A stretch of DNA of 8,246 nt from SZUA-217 sp036446835 (lineage in GTDB: Bacteria; Actinomycetota; Acidimicrobiia; Spongiisociales; ZC4RG35). Under the pieces are notes generated by a model that had not been told where the DNA came from, did no database searches, and was given only the letters and a program-made list of their open reading frames with translations. Where the stretch lies: contig JAZFTT010000212.1 in assembly GCA_036446835.1 (NCBI GenBank), forward strand, positions 1-8,246. Direction: 5' to 3'. The position numbers and the translations under genes were made by a program. Positions 1 through 5,837 of this stretch are shown piece after piece (the stretch's first letter is position 1; each line of letters starts with the position of its first letter).

Positions 1-815
1 GTCTGCTCACGCAGGACAACCCAGCCCTGATCAAAGTTCCCTTTGTACTTATCTGACCAGACGGGTGGCACATGGTGCGGAGCGTGGGTGGCCCCAGGCG
101 CGTAATAGGCAAAGAACGGCTTATCCGGCATCAGGGCTTTCTGCTGGCGGATCCAGTCGATCGTGTGATCCGTCATGTCCTCGCCGAAGTGGTAGTCCTC
201 GTCGTCACCATGCTCGGGCTCGATGGGGACGGTGTCCCTATAGATCGCGGGGGCGTACTGGTTGGTCTCGCCCCCGATGAACCCATAGAAGTGCTCGAAA
301 CCCTGACCGGTCGGCCACTGCCGAAACGGCCCCATCGGACTCGTCTCCCAGACCGGTACCTCATGGCACTTCCCAAACTGGGCCGTCGAATACCCGTTGA
401 GCTTCAACATCTCGGCTAGCGGGGCTGTGGAGTTCGGGATCACCGAGGTGTAGCCCGGGGCAGAAGTTGCAAGTTCGGTGATTCCTCCCATCCCGACCGA
501 GTGGTGGTTGCGTCCCGTCAGAAGGGCTGCTCTGGTGGGTGAGCAAAGGGCGGTCGTATGAAACCTGTTGTACTTCAGTCCCTCGTTGGCGAGTCGTTCC
601 GCAGTGGGGGTGGCGCAAGGGCCGCCAAATGCGCTCGAGGCTCCAAAACCGACGTCGTCGAGAAGCACAATCAGGACATTGGGCGCTCCGGCCGGGGGAC
701 GGATCGGCGCGATCGGAGGGAATTTGGAGGCCGGATCTTTGGCGTCGTATGTGAGAAGCCCCTGATAGGGCTTGTCCGGGATCGGTAGAACATCTCGACT
801 ACGCTCGCTGGTCAT
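1..815 (-). CDS. Arylsulfatase (type I sulfatase), N-terminal part, cut by window edge
   Basis: Hydrolyses sulfate esters by the formylglycine-dependent mechanism of the sulfatase family (alkaline phosphatase superfamily). The frame is open from the start to base 3, about 271 residues, with no stop, so the C-terminal part lies outside the window. From the start at 815, residues about 46-54 (VLIVLLDDV) hold the metal-binding Asp pair at about 53-54. The signature CSPTRAALLTGR begins at Cys91, the residue converted to formylglycine. A GKCH motif (Lys149, His151) follows, then FFAYYAPGATHAPHH near 234-248. These features, the GFIGGETNQYAP stretch and the KYKGNFDQGW stretch fit the large (roughly 750-800 residue) arylsulfatase subfamily. 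No signal peptide is visible, so a cytoplasmic enzyme is likely. An upstream in-frame ATG at 836 exists, but 815 is preferred because GAGGAG sits 6 bases before it. A maturation enzyme (FGE or anSME) is needed and is not in the window. Divergent from the hydrolase at 948. Confidence 0.93.
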   Translation of the reverse strand, partial: MTSERSRDVLPIPDKPYQGLLTYDAKDPASKFPPIAPIRPPAGAPNVLIVLLDDVGFGASSAFGGPCATPTAERLANEGLKYNRFHTTALCSPTRAALLTGRNHHSVGMGGITELATSAPGYTSVIPNSTAPLAEMLKLNGYSTAQFGKCHEVPVWETSPMGPFRQWPTGQGFEHFYGFIGGETNQYAPAIYRDTVPIEPEHGDDEDYHFGEDMTDHTIDWIRQQKALMPDKPFFAYYAPGATHAPHHVPPVWSDKYKGNFDQGWVVLREQ

Positions 816-821
816 CTTCGA

Positions 822-827
822 CTCCTC
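822..827 (-). promoter_or_regulatory. Shine-Dalgarno of the sulfatase gene (decides the start)
   Basis: On the minus strand the sequence reads GAGGAG, then six bases, then ATG at 815. The alternative in-frame ATG at 836 has no purine-rich sequence at the right distance. This is why the shorter start was chosen; it removes seven residues. Confidence 0.6.
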
Positions 828-870
828 GTTGGACATGGATAGAGCAAACGGTGAACCTAGTCACGCCTGC

Positions 871-926
871 CACCCTTCTGTGAAAGTTTCATGACCTCAA
901 CCCGCCTTTCGTTTCACCGAAGGGTG
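871..926. promoter_or_regulatory. Inverted repeat between divergent genes, putative operator
   Basis: The left arm CACCCTTCTGTGAAA (871-885) and right arm TTTCACCGAAGGGTG (912-926) are reverse complements with one mismatch out of 15, separated by 26 bases. Arm centres are 41 bases apart, close to four helical turns, so two regulator dimers or one tetramer could bind the same DNA face. The left arm runs into a small palindrome, TGAAAGTTTCA (881-891). A further CGGTGAA copy lies at 849-855, matching the half-site inside the right arm. The repeat sits just upstream of the hydrolase -10-like element and between the two divergent starts, as expected of a shared operator. A long-loop RNA hairpin is the alternative. 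No regulator gene is present here, so the binding protein is unknown. Confidence 0.5.
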
Positions 927-932
927 TTTGAC

Positions 933-938
933 TAGATT
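933..938 (+). promoter_or_regulatory. Putative -10 element of the hydrolase gene (near-leaderless)
   Basis: TAGATT fits the actinobacterial TANNNT -10 pattern and begins 15 bases before the ATG at 948, which would place the transcript start within a few bases of the start codon. No Shine-Dalgarno sequence precedes the ATG, and the in-frame TAG at 933 blocks any longer reading frame. No convincing -35 box is seen; the right arm of the inverted repeat occupies that place. Confidence 0.4.
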
Positions 939-947
939 TCTCGCCAT

Positions 948-2861
948 ATGAACCTCACGGAGAACTTTGTCAGGGTGGCGGTTACGGTGTCGGACCGTCT
1001 AAATCCGATCACTAGTGGACCGGCCGGGCCGCTAAAGGCCAGTGCGGCGCTTGATTCGTTTGGGCCGTCCCTGATGCCCAGAACATCGGTCCATCAGGGA
1101 ATCGCTGCGGGTCTCACGGTGCTCGCTGCCGAGGCGATCGGTCTGAGTGTCGATGTTCTGGCGAGGAGTATTGCTCCCAAGGGCTCACCGCTCGCCTGGC
1201 GGATCGGGTCACGGGCGGTGATAGCGGCCGGCGGCGCGACCCTGGCTCGAATCCAGGAGGCGGACGACGAAGCCACATCCAAGGCGATGCTGCGCAGTGC
1301 CGGGCAGATCGTCAGTGTCGCCGCCCTTGGCGGCATCATCCACGAAGCAGGCAACGAGGTGCAAGGGAAGATCGACACACCCATTGTCCCCATCATCACC
1401 GGTCTCGGCGGTTTCGGCTATGTGGCAAGCCGTTGGGGCAAGGAGCTGGAAACTCGCAAGGCCGTCATCCAGCGTTGGACCGAAGATGACAAACCGGCAC
1501 AGCTGCCGATGTCGATTGCCATTGCCACCGGTCTCGCATTTGCTGGTAGATGGGTCGGCCGCGGCTATATCTCGTCTCGCAATTCACTTGTCGGGTATAT
1601 AGGTGAGAGTCCGGGTCATTCGGCGATCGGTCGAACTATCAACGGAGCCCTGTGGGGTGCGGGGGCGGTGGCTCTCTATGGCAGTCTCGTCCGACGCATA
1701 TCGCGGGCCAACGCAAAGATGGAGACCAACTTCTCGGTGCCACCGAGTAATGAGTTTGTTTCCGGCGGCCCGAACAGCATTTCGCCATTCGCGGAACTCG
1801 GTCTCCAGGGTCGCAGGTATGTGACCGAGGTTGTATCGCCAGACGTCATCGAGGAGACACTCGGTGAGCCGGCCAAGGCTCACCCCATCCGTGCGTATGT
1901 GGGTGTCGATTCTGAGCCGATCTATGCCACGGGAAGATCCGAATTGGCTCTCAACGAGATGGAGCGTCTTGGCGTTTTTGATAGGGAGTATCTGCTTCTG
2001 GTGTCTCCAACCGGGACCGGCTGGGTTGATCACACCATGATCGAGTCCGCCGAACTGTTAGCGCGTGGTGACATCGCGACAGTGTGTATCCAATATGGAA
2101 AGGCGCCGTCGTTCCTAGAGGTCCAAGGGGTGTCCTTGGGTCGAGCCCAGTTTCGACAGCTGCTCTGGGGTGTCAGACAGCGTCTCCGAACTGTTGACGA
2201 GAAGAAGCGTCCCAAGGTCCTGGTCTTTGGTGAGAGTCTCGGGGCCTGGTCGAGCTCCGACGTGATCATGCATCAGGGCATCGAGGGATTCGACCACTAC
2301 GGCATTTCGAATGCCCTTTGGTTTGGCCTACCCGGTCTTGCCCGCTGGTCCAAGGCCGGAATGCGCGAAGGTCGAAACCCACTGACGCCGGAAGGGAGCG
2401 TCGCCGCTTTCGATAGCTTTGAGCAGTACGCAGCCCTTTCACCCGAAGAGCGTGACAGGCTGAGGGCGGTGGTCGTTGATCACGACAATGATCCAATAGC
2501 GACGATGTCACTCCGGCTGGCGGTCAAGAAACCGCCGTGGCTCGATGGCGAGCGGGGTCGAAATGTCCCCGAGAAGATGAAATGGACACCCGTTATCTCG
2601 TTCATTCAGATCATGATCGACGCGATGAACGCAATGGTGACTGTTCCTGGCGAGTTCAAGTCATTTGGTCACGATTATCGAGGTGACACCGCCGATTTTG
2701 TCCAGGCGGCTTATGGATTTCCGTCGACCACTGATGAGCAGCGGCAGGCGATCCACGACACCCTCATAGCCCGTGAGCTGGATCGTGCAGCCCGGATCAA
2801 GGTCGAGGAGCCGGGTGTCATCACCGATCCCATCGAGAAGATGGGCGAAGTCGTTCAGTAA
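948..2861 (+). CDS. Alpha/beta-hydrolase, Abhydrolase_9 family, with membrane N-terminal domain
   Basis: A probable membrane-anchored serine hydrolase (esterase or lipase type) of 637 residues; substrate unknown. The N-terminal part (about 48-250) has several hydrophobic stretches near 50-72, 88-100, 118-132, 144-162, 187-205 and 230-248, matching the membrane domain that precedes this family (Abhydrolase_9_N). The C-terminal part (about 300-620) matches Abhydrolase_9: it opens with IRAYVGVDSEP (314-324), and GESLG at 428-432 gives the nucleophile Ser430. Likely acid residues lie in VVVDHDNDP (508-516), and GHDYRGD (574-580) offers His575 as the catalytic base. The start is the only possible one, because an in-frame TAG lies 15 bases upstream; there is no Shine-Dalgarno sequence, so leaderless translation is likely. 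It is divergent from the sulfatase across a putative operator and ends 16 bases from the convergent channel gene. Family assignment is firm; the reaction is inferred. Confidence 0.88.
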   Translation: MNLTENFVRVAVTVSDRLNPITSGPAGPLKASAALDSFGPSLMPRTSVHQGIAAGLTVLAAEAIGLSVDVLARSIAPKGSPLAWRIGSRAVIAAGGATLARIQEADDEATSKAMLRSAGQIVSVAALGGIIHEAGNEVQGKIDTPIVPIITGLGGFGYVASRWGKELETRKAVIQRWTEDDKPAQLPMSIAIATGLAFAGRWVGRGYISSRNSLVGYIGESPGHSAIGRTINGALWGAGAVALYGSLVRRISRANAKMETNFSVPPSNEFVSGGPNSISPFAELGLQGRRYVTEVVSPDVIEETLGEPAKAHPIRAYVGVDSEPIYATGRSELALNEMERLGVFDREYLLLVSPTGTGWVDHTMIESAELLARGDIATVCIQYGKAPSFLEVQGVSLGRAQFRQLLWGVRQRLRTVDEKKRPKVLVFGESLGAWSSSDVIMHQGIEGFDHYGISNALWFGLPGLARWSKAGMREGRNPLTPEGSVAAFDSFEQYAALSPEERDRLRAVVVDHDNDPIATMSLRLAVKKPPWLDGERGRNVPEKMKWTPVISFIQIMIDAMNAMVTVPGEFKSFGHDYRGDTADFVQAAYGFPSTTDEQRQAIHDTLIARELDRAARIKVEEPGVITDPIEKMGEVVQ

Positions 2862-2877
2862 GTAGGAGGCGGCTGGG

Positions 2878-3498
2878 TCAGTCGTCTCGAGCCGTTCGCA
2901 TGGTTCGGCCGGTGCCGAGTAGCGAGACGACCCGTGCCACCACCACAACGAGGAAGATTTGACCCATGACCGTCTGGAAGACCACGACCGCCCGGGCCAC
3001 GTCGGTCACGGGTGTGATGTCGCCGTATCCGAGTGTTGTCATGGTGACAAAGCTGAAGTAGTTGAATTCGCCCAGCCCGCCGTCGGTCACGGCCTTGAAG
3101 GCGTCTGGATCCAGGTTATGGATGGTGGCGAAGATGAAGCTGAAGGCGATGCCGAGCGCAAGGTAGGCGGCGATCGCTCCCCACATCGTGGTGCCGGTGA
3201 TGATTTCGTGTTTGGCAATGCGTCTCACGATCACGAAGGGCGTTGCGATTAGAAGTACCCCGAGTATCAATGATGCGACTCCGACCACAGCGTCCTGACT
3301 GCCAGGAACGACAAAGGCCAGTATCACTACGACCCAGGCCAGCCATGAGATCCGCACTGCCCACGGCTTTGCCTCCGAAGCAGCCATGGAGAGTGTTGCG
3401 GCGCCACCGGCGAGAATGGCGGTGATGATTCCCGATGAGTCCTTATTGGGGGATAGGGCGATGGGCACGAGTATCAGCAGTAGGAGCATTACAGTCAC
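2878..3498 (-). CDS. Potassium channel-like membrane protein (Ion_trans_2 type)
   Basis: A probable potassium channel subunit; such subunits form tetramers in the cytoplasmic membrane. From the GTG at 3498 it has 206 residues. Hydrophobic segments lie at about 3-16, 22-40, 49-65, 69-91 and 106-126; a pore loop at 147-163 holds TTLGYGD (154-160), the K+ filter; the last helix is about 166-194. The layout is six-helix, but there is no run of regularly spaced positive residues before the pore, so voltage sensing is unlikely. No RCK domain follows: the protein ends about 12 residues after the last helix. The start is uncertain. GTG 3498 lies inside the first hydrophobic helix and has no Shine-Dalgarno sequence. 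The frame stays open another 21 codons to a CTG at 3559-3561 with AGGA 8 bases before it, and that extension looks like real coding (basic and aromatic residues before the helix). Divergent from the protease at 3696. Confidence 0.87.
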   Translation of the reverse strand: MTVMLLLLILVPIALSPNKDSSGIITAILAGGAATLSMAASEAKPWAVRISWLAWVVVILAFVVPGSQDAVVGVASLILGVLLIATPFVIVRRIAKHEIITGTTMWGAIAAYLALGIAFSFIFATIHNLDPDAFKAVTDGGLGEFNYFSFVTMTTLGYGDITPVTDVARAVVVFQTVMGQIFLVVVVARVVSLLGTGRTMRTARDD

Positions 3499-3695
3499 GG
3501 CGACGTAGGCGTCGGATGATCGCTCGAATCGCTGCCAGCGTTTGGATATCTCTGGTGACAGGTTGGGGTTCCTGAGTTGGTCTTGTCACGTTAGGAACGG
3601 GTAGCGCACACTTCCGGTATCAAATCATGTGGGAGGAACCAAGTAGCCGCCGAGAACGTCCAAAATGAGATGGGCACACCTATCTCTTTCTCGCT
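3499..3695. other. Divergent intergenic region between channel and protease genes
   Basis: This is the longest stretch without an assigned gene, 197 bases (134 if the channel starts at the CTG at 3561). It must hold the promoters for both directions. On the minus strand, AGGA at 3570-3573 could serve the CTG start, and TAACGT (3588-3593) is a weak TANNNT match for a -10. On the plus strand, TATCTC at 3681-3686 lies 15 bases before the protease ATG. I see no strong inverted repeat, terminator or RNA gene in it. The short reading frame from the ATG at 3627 runs only 13 codons and has no support. Confidence 0.4.
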
Positions 3696-4406
3696 ATGAC
3701 ACTCGTTTCAACAGTCGCGCCGCTTGTCGGTTACGCAATCGTCTTTCAGACGGTCGTCTATCTACTGATCCCCGCCCGGCGCCGGACGCTGATTGCGCCC
3801 GTTCTCACCGGTGTGGTCGGAGCCGTCTTGACGCTTGGAGCCGGCTGGATCTTCGGTTTCGAGTCAGTCGGTCTCGGAGCTCCCGACATGGCGGTTGTAG
3901 CAGCGTGGGCTGTTGCCACGGTCCTGGGGATGTCTGCCATCGGCGGGTACATGCTGAGGAGCCCTGAGCTTCGACCACAACTGGCCGATCCGCGACTGGC
4001 CTCCTTGAGCTCTCGTCAGGCTTTCATGCAGATCGCGGTACGGATCCCTGTTATGACTGCTCTCATCGAGGAGGCGTTCTTCAGGGGTGTTCTCCATGCA
4101 GCGCTAATTGCGCTTTACCCACCGTCGGTAGCCCTGATCGGCGGTGCCCTTCTCTTTGGCTTGTGGCATGTGGGGCCCGGTCTCGATCAGGCACGCGCCA
4201 CCGCTAAGGATTGGCGGCGAAATGCCCTTCACGTCGGAATCACCGTGTTGGCAACCTCACTTGTCGGAGCAGTTCTTGTTTGGCTTCGAGTGGAGACCGG
4301 CTCCATCTGGGCTCCGGTGGCCGTCCACGCGGGTATCAACATGACCATGGCTGTCTACTCCCGAATTGCTGCCAGTCGTCAGATGGCCGGCGTTCCCACC
4401 CGATGA
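3696..4406 (+). CDS. CPBP family intramembrane glutamic protease (CAAX-type, Abi)
   Basis: A predicted intramembrane endopeptidase of the Rce1/CPBP (PF02517) family, 236 residues. The catalytic motifs are present in order: EEAFFRG with Glu125, Glu126 and Arg130 (EExxxR); FGLWH with Phe154 and His158 (FxxxH); and HAGIN with His211 and Asn215 (HxxxN/D). Hydrophobic helices lie at about 5-25, 33-54, 65-85, 112-122, 130-160, 178-196 and 203-222. It therefore looks active, not a degenerate copy. Bacterial members process membrane-bound substrates in signalling, peptide maturation or immunity; the substrate here is unknown. The ATG has no Shine-Dalgarno sequence, and an in-frame TGA at 3666 rules out a much longer form, so a leaderless transcript is plausible. 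It is the first gene of a probable operon; the DUF2252 gene begins 24 bases after its TGA and in the same frame. Confidence 0.9.
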   Translation: MTLVSTVAPLVGYAIVFQTVVYLLIPARRRTLIAPVLTGVVGAVLTLGAGWIFGFESVGLGAPDMAVVAAWAVATVLGMSAIGGYMLRSPELRPQLADPRLASLSSRQAFMQIAVRIPVMTALIEEAFFRGVLHAALIALYPPSVALIGGALLFGLWHVGPGLDQARATAKDWRRNALHVGITVLATSLVGAVLVWLRVETGSIWAPVAVHAGINMTMAVYSRIAASRQMAGVPTR

Positions 4407-4430
4407 ACCCAACGAGTCGACCTCTCGCGC

Positions 4431-5837
4431 GTGCCACACTGGCTCGCCATGGCTCCTCCTCCAGATCAAACGGCTCCCGGCCAGGATGGGCGATCCCTTC
4501 GTAAGGAGGTTCCACGCGGAAGTCACGGAGGTTGGACCCCATCCTCAGCCAGACCGGACCCCGTTGCCCTGATCGAAGGCCAAACCGCAGATCGTCTGTC
4601 CCATCTGGCCCCGGTTCGAAGGGTGAGGATGGCCGAGTCGCCATTAGCGTTCTATCGGGGAGCCGCCCTGATCATGGCTCACGACCTCGCCGACACCCCA
4701 ACCACAGGCCTTGAGGTCCAGTTGTGCGGAGATGCCCATCTCTCCAACTTCGGCGTGTTCGCTTCGCCAGAGCGGGATCTCGTCTTCGACCTCAACGACT
4801 TTGACGAGACGCTTCCCGGGCCTTGGGAATGGGATGTCAAGAGGCTCGCAGCGTCCTTTGTAATTGCTGCGAAGAATCTGGGATTTGATGAGGATGACGG
4901 AAGAGACTTGGCCGAGGACTCCGTCCGCTCGTACAGAGAAGTCATGCAGAAGTTCGCGGGGAGAGGCTGGTTGGAGACCTGGTACAGCCGATTCTCCCTT
5001 GGCGATCTTGCAGACCACGCCCAGCAGGAGGACGTCAAGAAGAAACGGCGAAGGCAATTGGAGAAGTTTGTGCGCGGAGCCAAGAAGAAAGATCATCTCC
5101 GGGCGGCCAGGAAGCTGGTCGAGCACGAGAGTGGACGACTCAGGCTCCGAAGTGAGCCGCCGCTCCTGGTTCCACTCCGCAGCATGCCTGTCAGCGTTGC
5201 CGACGAGCAGGTCGAGAAGGCGATCATCGAGAGCTTTGCCAGCTATCGCCGCAGTCTCAGTGATGAGACAGGGCATCTGCTCGATCGGTACCAGGTGGTG
5301 GATCTCGCTCTCAAGGTCGTTGGAGTGGGAAGCGTGGGGACACGTTGTTTCGTTGCCCTTCTTGTTGGGAGAGGGCAAGAAGACATCCTGCTTCTACAGG
5401 TGAAGGAGGCCGGCAGGTCGGTTCTCGAGGAACACCTGGCGCCAAGCCGGTATTCGTTGAGCGGTCAGAGGGTGGTTGAGGGCCAGCGACTCATGCAAGC
5501 GGCGAGCGACATCTTCCTGGGTTGGAGTGAAGGCACATATACGGGTAGCCACTACTACTGGCGCCAATTGAAGGATTGGAAAGCCTCGATACCTTTCGCC
5601 GATGCGGATGGCGAGGGAATGGGTCGCTACGCGAGGGTGTGCGGTTGGACGCTGGCGAGAGCCCATGCAGTCTCGGGAGACCCGGCCGCGATCGCTGCCT
5701 ACCTTGGATCAAGTTCCAACTTCGAACGTGCCATTGGTGAATTTGCGGTTAGGTACGCTCGTCAGAACGACTTGGACTATGAGGCCTTTGTGACCGAGAT
5801 CAGAGACGGGCGATTGGCGGCGGAGGAGCTGCAGTGA
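4431..5837 (+). CDS. DUF2252 family protein
   Basis: A 468-residue protein of the DUF2252 family (PF10009), whose biochemical role is not established. Conserved family features seen here are the entry motif LRKEVPRGSHGGW (about 22-34), FYRGAALIMAHDLA, then CGDAHLSNFGVF followed by LVFDLNDFDE and WEWDVKRLAAS within about 95-140. Near the C-terminus are DIFLGW, YYWRQLKDWKAS and a charged tail. The GDxHxxNF then DxxDFDE order resembles the catalytic and metal-binding loops of aminoglycoside phosphotransferase and kinase-like folds, so an ATP-dependent transfer reaction is possible; this is inference. The protein appears soluble, with no signal peptide. The start is uncertain: GTG 4431 gives the longest form and ATG 4449 is six codons further in; neither has a clear Shine-Dalgarno sequence, so translation probably depends on coupling to the upstream gene. 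It overlaps the next gene by four bases (GTGA). Confidence 0.88.
   Translation: MPHWLAMAPPPDQTAPGQDGRSLRKEVPRGSHGGWTPSSARPDPVALIEGQTADRLSHLAPVRRVRMAESPLAFYRGAALIMAHDLADTPTTGLEVQLCGDAHLSNFGVFASPERDLVFDLNDFDETLPGPWEWDVKRLAASFVIAAKNLGFDEDDGRDLAEDSVRSYREVMQKFAGRGWLETWYSRFSLGDLADHAQQEDVKKKRRRQLEKFVRGAKKKDHLRAARKLVEHESGRLRLRSEPPLLVPLRSMPVSVADEQVEKAIIESFASYRRSLSDETGHLLDRYQVVDLALKVVGVGSVGTRCFVALLVGRGQEDILLLQVKEAGRSVLEEHLAPSRYSLSGQRVVEGQRLMQAASDIFLGWSEGTYTGSHYYWRQLKDWKASIPFADADGEGMGRYARVCGWTLARAHAVSGDPAAIAAYLGSSSNFERAIGEFAVRYARQNDLDYEAFVTEIRDGRLAAEELQ
5822..5828 (+). promoter_or_regulatory. Shine-Dalgarno of the HdeD/DUF389 gene inside the DUF2252 end
   Basis: GGAGGAG lies in the last codons of the DUF2252 gene, five bases before the GTG at 5834, an ideal distance. 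Together with the GTGA overlap it fixes the start of the downstream gene and supports translational coupling. Confidence 0.7.

Noticed and set aside
72..419. 115-residue plus-strand open frame at the left end
   Set aside because: It is antisense to the sulfatase, whose active-site motifs are unmistakable on the minus strand.
928..933. TTGACT as a -35 box for the hydrolase
   Set aside because: A -10 box at the matching distance would fall inside the coding region past the start codon.
1584..2033. 149-residue minus-strand open frame inside the hydrolase gene
   Set aside because: No domain seen, and it lies opposite the conserved Abhydrolase_9 region.
4403..4504. Short 33-codon frame starting at an ATGA overlap with the protease stop
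   Set aside because: The overlap is attractive for coupling, but the peptide is Ser/Arg/Pro-rich with no features, and most of it overlaps the DUF2252 N-terminus in another frame.
4504..4510. AAGGAGG, a perfect Shine-Dalgarno-like sequence
   Set aside because: It encodes part of the conserved LRKEVPR motif of DUF2252, and no start codon in that frame follows at a usable distance.
4644..5378. 244-residue open frame on the minus strand inside the DUF2252 gene
   Set aside because: The plus-strand frame has clear family motifs across the same bases; the antisense translation has no recognisable domain and is an expected shadow in high-GC DNA.
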